The notes below the pieces were generated by a model. The model ran no database searches and was not told the DNA's origin. It worked only from the letters and a program-made list of their open reading frames with translations. This document shows positions 1 through 8,265 of a DNA stretch of 64,000 bases, in pieces; within the stretch, counting starts at the first letter, position 1, and every line of letters starts with the position of its first letter. Both the position numbers and the translations under genes were made by a program. The stretch spans positions 1 through 64,000 of the forward strand of contig NZ_JWLW01000003.1 of assembly GCF_000808575.1 (NCBI RefSeq), in the 5' to 3' direction. Origin of the DNA: Alteromonas marina (lineage in GTDB: Bacteria > Pseudomonadota > Gammaproteobacteria > Enterobacterales > Alteromonadaceae).

Positions 1-24
1 ACCTCAGACTCTGACCCCACTATT

Positions 25-483
25 TTATTTGAGGTTGCGGAGGCCTTGGGTGAGGAGTCGGTCTAGTGCGTTGGCGAAGTTTTGTTTGTCACGTTGGGAG
101 AAGGCTTTTGGGCCGCCTGTGTGTTCGCCGCTTGAGCGCATGGTATCCATGAAGTCTCGCATACCCAGTATCTGCTTGATAGACGACTTGTCGTATTCTT
201 CACCTCTGTTATTTAACGCAAGCGCATTTTTTGCCAGTACATCAGCAGCTAGTGGAATATCGTTGGTAATAACCAGATCACCCGCTACGCACTTCTCTAC
301 TATATAGTCGTCAGCAGCATCAAACCCTGAGGGAACTTGCGTTAAAGTTATGTGCTTGTCTGGTGGCACAGACATAAAATGGTTAGCCACCAAAGACAAA
401 GGCAGCTTGGTACGTCTAGCTGCCTTAAAAAGAATGTCTTTGATCACTGCAGGGCACGCGTCGGCGTCAACCCATATATGCAT
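25..483 (-). CDS. yaiI: YaiI/YqxD family protein (DUF188)
   Basis: This 152-residue protein begins with the family hallmark VDADACP (residues 5-11) and carries the conserved segments [12 protein letters not shown] and [17 protein letters not shown]. Its length equals that of E. coli YaiI. The family is thought to have a PIN-like nuclease fold, but no reaction has been firmly assigned, so none is given here. It lies 26 bp downstream of a short-chain dehydrogenase on the same strand and may be the last gene of that operon. Identification as a YaiI/YqxD member is secure; biological role is unknown. Confidence 0.93.
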   Translation of the reverse strand: MHIWVDADACPAVIKDILFKAARRTKLPLSLVANHFMSVPPDKHITLTQVPSGFDAADDYIVEKCVAGDLVITNDIPLAADVLAKNALALNNRGEEYDKSSIKQILGMRDFMDTMRSSGEHTGGPKAFSQRDKQNFANALDRLLTQGLRNLK

Positions 484-508
484 GGTCGTATCTCGTAACT
501 GTATCCAA

Positions 509-1270
509 TTACGCTAGCATACCACCATCTACCACCACTGTCGTGCCAGTCGTGTAGGTTGAAGCGTCTGATACTAAATACAATACTGTGCCCGCCATTT
601 CATCGGGGTCAGCGACACGACCTAGTGGAATAACTTTAAGCGCGTGCTTCAAGATTTGCTCGTTAGTTGTTAACGCTGACGCAAATTTAGTATCGGTTAA
701 ACCTGGCAATAATGCGTTTACGCGAATGTTCAAGCTACCGCACTCTTTTGCAAATGACTTAGTCATGCTGATGACCGCAGCTTTCGTAATAGAGTAGATA
801 CCCTGCATGTCGCCCGGTGTTATACCGTTTACCGATGCCGTGTTGAGAATGACGCCACCACCCTGCTCTTTCATCATTTTGCCCGCTTCAATCGACATGA
901 AGAAGTAGCCACGAATATTGACGTCTACAGTTTTATTATAGGCGCCAAGGTCAGTATCTAAGATATGCCCAAAGTAAGGATTGGCTGCCGCGTTGTTTAC
1001 TAGAATATCCAGTTTTCCAAAATCCCGTTTAATGACGTTAAATGCTTCTGTAATTTGCTCCATTTCACCCACGTGACACGCTAGCGCTGTCGCCTTACCA
1101 CCTGCGTCACGAATTGAAGAAGCCACGGCTTCACAGCCGTCAATTTTGCGGCTTGATACAATTACATGCGCGCCATACTGGGCAAGCAAACGGGCAATAG
1201 ACTCACCGATACCGCGACTTGCACCTGTAACCAGTGCCACTTTTCCTGTTAAATCAAAAAGGTTCTTCAT
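509..1270 (-). CDS. SDR family NAD(P)-dependent oxidoreductase (DHRS4-like)
   Basis: A classical short-chain dehydrogenase/reductase of 253 residues. The N-terminal Rossmann motif is [11 protein letters not shown], followed by the LVNNAA motif and the catalytic Ser (NTASVNG) and Tyr-x3-Lys (YSITK) near residue 160. The C-terminal end VVVDGGMLA is typical. Two in-frame ATGs lie 6 bp apart; the inner one at 1270 sits 8 bp from an AAGG Shine-Dalgarno sequence and is preferred over 1276. It resembles mammalian DHRS4-like carbonyl reductases, but the substrate cannot be read from sequence. It follows a second SDR and a DmdC-like acyl-CoA dehydrogenase on the same strand, suggesting oxidation of a hydroxy-acyl or alcohol intermediate in one pathway. 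Confidence 0.9.
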   Translation of the reverse strand: MKNLFDLTGKVALVTGASRGIGESIARLLAQYGAHVIVSSRKIDGCEAVASSIRDAGGKATALACHVGEMEQITEAFNVIKRDFGKLDILVNNAAANPYFGHILDTDLGAYNKTVDVNIRGYFFMSIEAGKMMKEQGGGVILNTASVNGITPGDMQGIYSITKAAVISMTKSFAKECGSLNIRVNALLPGLTDTKFASALTTNEQILKHALKVIPLGRVADPDEMAGTVLYLVSDASTYTTGTTVVVDGGMLA

Positions 1271-1346
1271 TGTCATATCCTTAATTCTTGCTGATAAAGT
1301 GCTGTGTGCTTAATTTCTCTTATTAACGCTTGTTACGGTGCCTGCT

Positions 1347-2114
1347 CTAGGCCAACATACCACCGTCGAGTACTACTGACTGACCCGTCATGAATGACGA
1401 TTCATCACTACACAACCAAGCAATGGCGTTAGCAATCTCTTCTGGTTTACCCAAACGCTTCATTGGATTTGCGCCAATAAGCCCTTTTTGGCCTCTTTCA
1501 TCCAATTTTGATAAAACGCCTTGCACCATAGGGGTATCTACAAAGCTTGGACAAACAGCGTTAATGCGAATGTTCGCCCTTGCGTATTCCACCGCCGCCG
1601 ATTTAGTAAGCCCCACTACCCCATGTTTGGAAGCGCTGTAAGCGCTAATCATAGGCGCAGAGCGCAATCCAGCTACAGAGGCAATATTGATGATGTGGCC
1701 ACCGCCTGTCGCCGTCATATGCTTAAGGGCGTTCTTCATGCAATACCACACGCCAGCTAAGTTGACCTGAATATTCTTCATAAACATGGCGTCATCGACT
1801 TCAGTTAGCGGAGCTGGAAAATGGTCGATACCCGCGTTATTAATAATTACGTCAATCTTGTCGTTATGTGAAAGCGCCGTGTCGAACATCGCTTTGACCT
1901 GAGCCGGTTCGGTAACATCCACCGCCACCGCATAGGCTTTGTCACCTGAGGCAACAATTTCTTCAGCCAATGTTTTGGCATTACCTTCGTTTAAGTCGGC
2001 AATTCCAACAATTGCACCCCGTGCACTTAATACGCGGGCCGATGCAGCGCCTATCCCCGAGCCACCACCAGTAATAAGAATGTGTTTACCTTCAACATTT
2101 GCAGCTACATTCAT
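1347..2114 (-). CDS. SDR family NAD(P)-dependent oxidoreductase
   Basis: This 255-residue short-chain dehydrogenase has ITGGGSGIGAA (cofactor-binding glycine motif), VIINNAGID, the catalytic Ser in NIASVAGL and the YSASK pair, then PSFVDTPMV and the C-terminal VVLDGGMLA. The ATG is preceded by GGAG at good spacing. It sits between a long acyl-CoA dehydrogenase and a second SDR, with gaps of about 75 bp on each side, so the three are probably co-transcribed. The sequence fits the broad 3-hydroxyacyl / 3-hydroxybutyrate dehydrogenase-like group. A precise substrate is not supported. Confidence 0.9.
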   Translation of the reverse strand: MNVAANVEGKHILITGGGSGIGAASARVLSARGAIVGIADLNEGNAKTLAEEIVASGDKAYAVAVDVTEPAQVKAMFDTALSHNDKIDVIINNAGIDHFPAPLTEVDDAMFMKNIQVNLAGVWYCMKNALKHMTATGGGHIINIASVAGLRSAPMISAYSASKHGVVGLTKSAAVEYARANIRINAVCPSFVDTPMVQGVLSKLDERGQKGLIGANPMKRLGKPEEIANAIAWLCSDESSFMTGQSVVLDGGMLA

Positions 2115-2191
2115 TAGCTGTACTCCAATTTCGTGAACAAGCGCAACGCTGTTAAATAAAGGTCACTGCGCATGCTCTTTGTTTTGAATGA

Positions 2192-3994
2192 TTAAAAATA
2201 ACTCGCTTTTACGTTGTTACACGTTGCCTCGCGTGAAGAAAGCACTTCAATATCGCGACTGACCAGCGGTAATTCCCAATTTAAGAAGTATTCCGCGGCC
2301 GCTAATTTACCTTCATAAAAATCAGCATCTTGCTCGCCTGCACCGTTAGCGAGTGCTTGTTCGGCAACATTTGCCTGGCGCAGCCAAATCCAGCTCACCA
2401 CACAACTTGAAAATACATTTAAGAAGCAACTCGCATTGGTTAACAAAACTGGTTGCTTATCTGAACGCAGATCTGCCGCTGCTTGTTGGATTAAACCGCC
2501 AAGCTGATCTAGATAAGGTTTTAATTTTGCAACCAGCGCCTGTGCTCTTGGCGTTTCTGCGCGCTTCATATCGCTTGTTACACGAGAAAGCAGCACCTGA
2601 AGACCTTTGCCGTCGTGCTGCCATAACTTTCTTCCTAGCAGGTCTAACGCCTGAATACCATTTGTGCCCTCGTGAATTGGGTTTAAGCGATTATCTCGCC
2701 AGCACTGCTCAACAGGATATTCACGGGTGTAGCCCGCACCACCTAGAATTTGAATAGCCAAATCGTTGGCTTTAGGGCCAAACTCCGAAGGCCATGCTTT
2801 GAACACGGGTGTTAAAAGATCTAAAAGCTGAGAAAGCTCGGTGCGCTTTTCGCTGTCAGTTTCTGTCTCCATCTCATCGATGAGCATGCTGCCGTACAAG
2901 CAGAGGGACATACCGCCTTCACAGTAGGCCTTTTGCGCTAGCAACATACGTCGCACGTCACCGTGATTGATAATAGGTGTTGGCTCATCTTCTGGTGCGA
3001 GATTTGGCGCGGCACGACCTTGTGTACGGTCTTTGGCATATTCTAGTGAGTAACGGTACCCGCGATATCCTATCATGGCAGCACCATAGCCCACGCCAAT
3101 GCGTGCTTCGTTCATCATCATGAACATGTAGCGCAAACCTTGGTGTGGCTCGCCAATAAGGTAGCCGTGGCAGTCACCATTTTCGCCAAAGGTTAGTGCG
3201 GTTGAAGTTGTACCTCGGTAGCCCATTTTGTGGATGAGGCCAGCAAGGGTAACGTCGTTGCGCACATCTGGATTGCCGTCAGCGTCGAGGCGGTATTTAG
3301 GTACAGCAAATAAGGAGATGCCTTTTACACCAGCTGGGCCACCTGGAATTTTCGCCAACACCAAATGTACGATGTTGTTAGAAAGCTCATGCTCACCACC
3401 TGAGATATAAATCTTGCTGCCTTTGATTCGATACGTACCATCATCTTGCGGCCTTGCAGATGTACGAATATCAGCAAGTGACGAACCGGCATGGGGCTCA
3501 GTAAGTGCCATGGTTCCAGTGAAATCACCCGCTAGCATTTTTGATAAAAACGCACTTTTGATATCTTCAGAGGCAAAGTGTTTAATGACATTAGCAGCCG
3601 CTGCAGTTAAGAAAGGATAAGCAGTTGACGATGGGTTAGCCGCCAAGAAGTAGCCCGCACAGGCATTCATAACGGTAACAGGAAGCTGCATACCGCCATC
3701 TTCAAAATCAAAATGACCCGCGATAAACCCAGACTCTCTATATGTGTCAAAAGCCACTTTTACGTCATCAATCATAGAGACTTTGGTGCCGTCAAAAGTA
3801 GGCTCATTTTTATCAGCAACAGCGTTATGAGGAAGAAACAGTTCTTCTGCCATCTTCTCAGCCATGTCGATAACGGCGTTGAAAGTTTCCACATTGTGCT
3901 CTTCGAAGCGTGCTTTTTCACATAAGGCAGCGGTATTTAAAACTTCGTACAGCTGAAATTGCATTTCACGGCGGGGAATAAGTTGGTCGGCCAT
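2192..3994 (-). CDS. Long-form acyl-CoA dehydrogenase (DmdC-like)
   Basis: A flavin acyl-CoA dehydrogenase of about 600 residues, longer than the usual 380-410 because of a C-terminal extension, as in FadE-like and DmdC (3-methylmercaptopropionyl-CoA dehydrogenase) families. Visible motifs are MALTEPHAGSSLADI (FAD/substrate region), IKGSKIYISGGEHEL, MMMNEARIGVGYG and HEGTNGIQALDLLGRK, which retains the catalytic-type Glu. The start at 3994 (MADQLIP) follows AGAGGA; the reading frame extends 11 codons further upstream without a good ribosome site. It heads a minus-strand group with two SDRs and is divergent from a GlxA-type regulator. Electrons would go to the ETF encoded in this window. The substrate (DMSP-derived, or another acyl-CoA) is open. 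Confidence 0.87.
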   Translation of the reverse strand: MADQLIPRREMQFQLYEVLNTAALCEKARFEEHNVETFNAVIDMAEKMAEELFLPHNAVADKNEPTFDGTKVSMIDDVKVAFDTYRESGFIAGHFDFEDGGMQLPVTVMNACAGYFLAANPSSTAYPFLTAAAANVIKHFASEDIKSAFLSKMLAGDFTGTMALTEPHAGSSLADIRTSARPQDDGTYRIKGSKIYISGGEHELSNNIVHLVLAKIPGGPAGVKGISLFAVPKYRLDADGNPDVRNDVTLAGLIHKMGYRGTTSTALTFGENGDCHGYLIGEPHQGLRYMFMMMNEARIGVGYGAAMIGYRGYRYSLEYAKDRTQGRAAPNLAPEDEPTPIINHGDVRRMLLAQKAYCEGGMSLCLYGSMLIDEMETETDSEKRTELSQLLDLLTPVFKAWPSEFGPKANDLAIQILGGAGYTREYPVEQCWRDNRLNPIHEGTNGIQALDLLGRKLWQHDGKGLQVLLSRVTSDMKRAETPRAQALVAKLKPYLDQLGGLIQQAAADLRSDKQPVLLTNASCFLNVFSSCVVSWIWLRQANVAEQALANGAGEQDADFYEGKLAAAEYFLNWELPLVSRDIEVLSSREATCNNVKASYF

Positions 3995-4027
3995 GGTGTA
4001 CTGTCCTCTACGAATACTTGTTAACAC

Positions 4028-4075
4028 ATTGTGTCATATTCGTTATCGTGCCATTATTGTCATTAATGACACAAT
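4028..4075. promoter_or_regulatory. Inverted-repeat operator candidate in divergent promoter
   Basis: A perfect 10-bp inverted repeat, ATTGTGTCAT (4028-4037) and ATGACACAAT (4066-4075), flanks a third related half-site within the perfect palindrome TGTCATTAATGACA (4058-4071). It lies between the acyl-CoA dehydrogenase (start 3994) and the GlxA-type regulator (start 4137). The position and repeat structure suggest the binding site of the divergent regulator; this is inference. Confidence 0.55.
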
Positions 4076-4136
4076 AATGGTCAATCACGCCAACAATCAC
4101 TGAACTTTATATTACTTTATAACTCGAATTATTTTT

Positions 4137-5126
4137 ATGAATAACACGAAATTCACCGTGACCGTACTCGGATTTAATCAAGCGTTAGCATCTGCCATTA
4201 CGGGAGCCCTCGATGTATTTGCTTTCGCAGGTATTAGTTGGCAGCGAATACACAGCTTACCGACCAGCCCACAGTTCAAAGTACAGTTGGCCAGTCACCA
4301 TGGGCAGCCTATTCTCTGCTCTAATCAGGTAATATTGCAGCCAAATATCGCCATTGAAGATGTGTCGCACACCGACATTCTGTTAATTCCAACAATTGGT
4401 GGCGATATTGATGAAGTGCTAGAAAGCACAGCGCCTCTGCTTGTACATATAAGGCGCCTTCAAAAGATGGGGGCCGACATCGCGGCCAATTGCACGGGCA
4501 CTTTTCTTTTGGCCCAATCCGAACTACTAAACAATAAAACTGCCACCACCCACTGGGGGTATGCAGATAAATTTAAGACCATGTACCCTACCGTAAACTT
4601 ACAACCCGAGAAAATGGTCACTGAAGACGATACAGTGTTTTGTGCAGGCGGCGGCATGGCGTGGATTGATTTATCTATCTTGTTGATAGAACGCTACTGT
4701 GGCCATCAAATTGCCAGTGATACGGCAAAATCCCACGTGTTAGATGTGTCTAGAACGAGCCAAACTGTTTACGCGAGCAGTCGTCAGAGGCATTTTCACT
4801 CAGACAAGGACATTAAAGCAGTGCAATCCTTCTTAGAGAAAAACGTGCAGAACAAATTTACGCTCGGCGAATTAGCGCAAAGGCATAATATGACCGAACG
4901 TACACTTATACGCCGTTTTAAAAACGCGTGTGATATTACACCAGGTCAGTATTTACAGTCGCTACGCATTGAGCATGCGAGAAAGCTTTTGGAAACCTCC
5001 GGGATGCCGTTAGAGCGCTTAATCAGCGCCGTGGGATATGAAGACCTTAGTTCTTTCACACGTCTCTTTAAAAAAACTACTGGATTATCACCATCTCAGT
5101 ATCGTGCAAAATTCAAGCGCAGCTAG
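4137..5126 (+). CDS. GlxA family transcriptional regulator (DJ-1/PfpI + AraC HTH)
   Basis: A 329-residue regulator with an N-terminal DJ-1/PfpI-like amidotransferase fold (roughly residues 5-190, nucleophile-elbow region NCTGTFLLA) and a C-terminal AraC-type double helix-turn-helix (roughly 225-327: FTLGELAQRHNMTERTLIRR, then SAVGYEDLSSFTRLFKKTTG). GlxA-type regulators usually control small-molecule or amine catabolism and sense the substrate through the DJ-1 domain. It is divergent from the acyl-CoA dehydrogenase / SDR cluster, with an inverted repeat between them, so that cluster is the likely target. No clear Shine-Dalgarno precedes the ATG. Confidence 0.9.
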   Translation: MNNTKFTVTVLGFNQALASAITGALDVFAFAGISWQRIHSLPTSPQFKVQLASHHGQPILCSNQVILQPNIAIEDVSHTDILLIPTIGGDIDEVLESTAPLLVHIRRLQKMGADIAANCTGTFLLAQSELLNNKTATTHWGYADKFKTMYPTVNLQPEKMVTEDDTVFCAGGGMAWIDLSILLIERYCGHQIASDTAKSHVLDVSRTSQTVYASSRQRHFHSDKDIKAVQSFLEKNVQNKFTLGELAQRHNMTERTLIRRFKNACDITPGQYLQSLRIEHARKLLETSGMPLERLISAVGYEDLSSFTRLFKKTTGLSPSQYRAKFKRS

Positions 5127-5388
5127 GAACTGGTGGAATGCTTTTATATAAAACGCACCAAAAAATATCTTTGTTCTAAGACAAATGTTCCACGCCTGTG
5201 CACAAAGGCGTTTTGAGTACATGCGCTCTAACTAATATTGTGCATTTGCGATGAAAAACGCGTCGTATTGCACAAATTTGAAGTTTTTACGCAAAAGTTT
5301 GTGTAAAATGCAGCGCCAAGCATAGATTGTTAATTTTTGTGCTAAAAACACTACAAAAGTATAAATTTAAAATCATCTTGGTGGAAAC
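5127..5388. other. Intergenic region upstream of the TonB-dependent receptor
   Basis: No gene was recognised. The stretch is AT-rich and contains the 5' leader and presumably the promoter of the receptor starting at 5389. At 5323-5341 it holds TAGATTGTTAATTTTTGTG, which recurs with one difference at 14993-15011. Confidence 0.5.
5323..5341. repeat. 19-bp intergenic element, copy 1
   Basis: TAGATTGTTAATTTTTGTG lies 48 bp upstream of the TonB-dependent receptor start. It matches 14993-15011 at 18 of 19 positions. Function is unknown; a shared regulatory or promoter element is possible. Confidence 0.35.
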
Positions 5389-7665
5389 ATGAGAACACAC
5401 AAAATCGCCACACTAGCGTTAGCCGTTAGTGCTGCGTTCAGCTCTTCAGTTCTTGCACAAGAGGCCGCGACGACAGAAAAAAAAGAAGCCTCACTTGAAC
5501 AGATTACCGTCACTGCGCAAAAGCGTACTCAGTCAATTCAGGAAGTACCTATTTCTGTTGCGACGCTAAGCGGTGAGAAATTCGAAAGCCTTTTCTCTGG
5601 CGGTGAAGATATTCTTGCTCTAGCAGTTCGTGTACCTGGTCTTTATGCTGAGTCATCAAATGGTCGTGTTGCACCGCGTTTTTATATTCGTGGTCTAGGT
5701 AACACCGACTTCGACCTTGCTGCATCACAACCTGTTTCTATTATCATGGACGAAGTGGTAATGGAAAACGTGGTACTTAAAAGCTTCCCGCTTTTCGACG
5801 TTCAACAAGTTGAAGTACTGCGCGGTCCACAAGGCACATTATTCGGTCGTAACACTACAGCCGGCATAATTAAATTTGACACCGTTAAACCTACACAAGA
5901 TGTTGAAGGTTATGCGAAAGCTGGCTTTGGTTCATACGGAACTATGAATTTTGAAGGCGCGATTAGCGGCGGTCTTACTGACGAGCTTTCTGCGCGTTTA
6001 TCGCTACTATCGCAAGAACGCGACGATTACATCGATAATGCCTTCACCGGAGAAAACGATGCCATCGGTGGTTACGACGAAAAAGCCTACCGTCTACAGC
6101 TTCTTTGGGAGCCGTCTGCTGACTTTTCTGCTTTGCTAAACGTACACGGCCGCGAGCTTGAAGGTACAGCGTCTATTTTCCGCGCTAACGTGTTTACTAA
6201 AGGCAGCAACGAGCTTAACGAAAACTACGATCGCGAAACTGTATTCTATGACGGCGATCTTCAAGGCGACGGCATTGATAACAACCCACAAGAATACGAC
6301 GGTTTTGGTGCTTCACTTAAATTAGAGTACGATATGGATGAAGTTACATTCACGTCGATCTCAGCCATTGAAACAGCTGAAGGCTCTAGCCTAGGTGACG
6401 TTGATGGTGGCTTTAATCGTGCTGACGGCACTTCAGGCCCTGGGTTTATTCCTTTCTCTGCGGTAACGCAAGATAACCTTGACGACCTAGAGCAATACAC
6501 CCAAGAATTCAGATTTTCAAGCAACACGCGCGATGCTTTGAACTGGCAGCTAGGTGCGTTCTACTATGACGCATCGTTTAACGTTACCAGCATCGACGGA
6601 TTCTTTGGTGCAACAACCGTATTCCACGAAAACCAAACATGGGCGGTATTCGGTCAGACGTCTTATCAAGTTAACGAAAAACTAAACGTTACGGGCGGTA
6701 TTCGTTACACCCATGACTCAAAAAGTTTAGTAGTCGGCGATCAAAACGTTGACGGTTTTGCTCTAGTAATTGGCGCTGCTCAAGTTCAAGACTATGAAGA
6801 CATTGACGTAGATGACGGTCAAACGAGCTTTGAATTAAGCGCAAACTACCGCGTTACTGATGATATGTCTGTTTTTGCTCGCTACGCTAATGGCTTCCGT
6901 GCTCAAACAATTCAAGGCCGCGATGTTGCATTCGAGGGCTCGCCTTCCGTTGCAGATGCAGAAACCATCAACTCATTTGAACTTGGTATTAAGTCGGACT
7001 TGTTCGATGATTCACTACGTCTAAACGCAGCAGCATTCTACTACACAGTAGATGACATGCAGTTCTCAGCAATCGGTGGTGGCAACAACTTTACTGCGCT
7101 TGTAAACGCTGACAAAGGCGAAGCGTATGGTTTTGAAGTAGACGCACAGTGGCTAGCTACTGATGAGCTCACGTTTACAGCAGGTTACAGCTATAACCAC
7201 ACTGAAATTAAAGATGACTCTTTAACTGTTTCACCGTGTGGAACAAGTGCTGCTGATGGATTTACCGGTAACTGTACGGTAACGGACCCTCGTCCAGACG
7301 GCTTCGTGGCCTCTATCGACGGTAACCCATTCCCTCAAGCACCAGAGTCTATCTTTAACTTCACAGCACGCTACACCATCCCTATGGGTGATGATGGCGA
7401 GTTCTTCGTATTTACTGATTGGGCGTTCCAAGGTGAAACAAACATCTTCCTATACGAAGCGGTTGAGTTCACTACTGACGACAACTTTGAAGGCGGTCTA
7501 CGTATTGGTTACGAAAACTTCGCGCACAACTACACGGTAGCGCTATTTGGTCGTAACATTACTGACGAAGACAATGTTAAAGGTGCAATCGACTTCAACA
7601 ACCTTACAGGTATCGTAAATGAGCCGCGCGTTTGGGGTGTTGAGTTCAAGTACACTTACTATTAA
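5389..7665 (+). CDS. TonB-dependent outer-membrane receptor
   Basis: A 758-residue outer-membrane transporter. Residues 1-23 form a signal peptide ending VLA. The probable TonB-box region (EQITVTAQKR) is followed by the plug domain with VEVLRGPQGTLFGRNTTAG, and a 22-strand-type barrel that ends in an aromatic pair (KYTYY). Such receptors import siderophores, vitamins, glycans or other large nutrients using the proton-motive force via TonB. The short plug and N-terminus lack a signalling extension, so no FecR-type regulation is suggested. No dedicated catabolic gene adjoins it, so the ligand cannot be assigned. A strong terminator follows. Confidence 0.93.
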   Translation: MRTHKIATLALAVSAAFSSSVLAQEAATTEKKEASLEQITVTAQKRTQSIQEVPISVATLSGEKFESLFSGGEDILALAVRVPGLYAESSNGRVAPRFYIRGLGNTDFDLAASQPVSIIMDEVVMENVVLKSFPLFDVQQVEVLRGPQGTLFGRNTTAGIIKFDTVKPTQDVEGYAKAGFGSYGTMNFEGAISGGLTDELSARLSLLSQERDDYIDNAFTGENDAIGGYDEKAYRLQLLWEPSADFSALLNVHGRELEGTASIFRANVFTKGSNELNENYDRETVFYDGDLQGDGIDNNPQEYDGFGASLKLEYDMDEVTFTSISAIETAEGSSLGDVDGGFNRADGTSGPGFIPFSAVTQDNLDDLEQYTQEFRFSSNTRDALNWQLGAFYYDASFNVTSIDGFFGATTVFHENQTWAVFGQTSYQVNEKLNVTGGIRYTHDSKSLVVGDQNVDGFALVIGAAQVQDYEDIDVDDGQTSFELSANYRVTDDMSVFARYANGFRAQTIQGRDVAFEGSPSVADAETINSFELGIKSDLFDDSLRLNAAAFYYTVDDMQFSAIGGGNNFTALVNADKGEAYGFEVDAQWLATDELTFTAGYSYNHTEIKDDSLTVSPCGTSAADGFTGNCTVTDPRPDGFVASIDGNPFPQAPESIFNFTARYTIPMGDDGEFFVFTDWAFQGETNIFLYEAVEFTTDDNFEGGLRIGYENFAHNYTVALFGRNITDEDNVKGAIDFNNLTGIVNEPRVWGVEFKYTYY

Positions 7666-7712
7666 GCAAAAATAAGTAGCTACTTTCATTTATTGTGGCT
7701 ATTGAGATTATC

Positions 7713-7748
7713 AAAAGCGGTGGCGTTGAAAAACGGCACCGCTTTTTT
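7713..7748 (+). terminator. Rho-independent terminator of the TonB-dependent receptor
   Basis: AAAAGCGGTG pairs with CACCGCTTTT around an inner CGTT-GAAA-AACG hairpin, and the right arm runs into a T tract. It lies about 50 bp after the receptor stop codon. Confidence 0.85.
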
Positions 7749-7755
7749 ATGTCTA

Positions 7756-8112
7756 TCATGCAGCCATATGAATATCAGACGTAGGCATTTGCACTAGCTG
7801 CTGCAGTTTTCTACAAACCTGCACCCAGCGCGCGACTTTTTGATAGTAGACTTGCTCTATCAATTGCCCTTTTTCATCAAACAGAAAGCTTGCTAACTTT
7901 CCTTTGTTACTCGGCATATAAAAGTGGTGCACAGTAAACTGCTTTGATAATGGGGCATGTGCCACTTTTTGATACATACAAAATGGCAATGCGTTAGCGC
8001 GCTCATCGCCACCGGTTAGGCGAGTACGGCGTTGAAACGTGTCTGCACCTAAATCAGCCATAATGCCGTGTTTTGAAATAAGTTGATCAACCGCTTTAAT
8101 GCCTGTTTGCAT
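7756..8112 (-). CDS. Hypothetical protein, 118 aa
   Basis: I do not recognise this family. The 118-residue protein has no signal peptide or membrane segment. It is basic, with an aromatic-rich centre (FTVHHFYMP) and a helical C-terminal half (QVYYQKVARWVQVCRKLQQL). The ATG is preceded by a good ribosome site (AGGAG, 7-bp spacing), supporting real translation. Neighbours are a TonB-dependent receptor, convergent, and a prolyl oligopeptidase upstream on the same strand but separated by a terminator, so it is probably transcribed alone. An imperfect palindrome (8170-8190) lies 58 bp upstream of its start codon. Confidence 0.7.
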   Translation of the reverse strand: MQTGIKAVDQLISKHGIMADLGADTFQRRTRLTGGDERANALPFCMYQKVAHAPLSKQFTVHHFYMPSNKGKLASFLFDEKGQLIEQVYYQKVARWVQVCRKLQQLVQMPTSDIHMAA

Positions 8113-8212
8113 AATTTTCTCCTAAAGGTTGTGCAAAGTCGCTCAACCAAATAAGACTCAAAATAAACCATACTGATATTTATACAGTATATGTTCATTT
8201 GTTTAAAATGCA

Positions 8213-8246
8213 AACAAAAAAGCCGCTTTTTACGGCGGCTTGTTTT
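8213..8246 (-). terminator. Terminator of the prolyl oligopeptidase gene
   Basis: On the minus strand AAGCCGC and GCGGCTT form a stem around an 8-nt loop, followed by a T run. It lies 20-50 bp past the oligopeptidase stop codon. Confidence 0.8.
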
Positions 8247-8265
8247 CTTTGGAAATAGTGCGAAG

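Noticed and set aside
8170-8190. LexA-like box upstream of the 118-aa gene (ATACTG-N9-CAGTAT)
   Set aside because: The CTG-N10-CAG spacing is one base short; LexA sites tolerate little spacing change.
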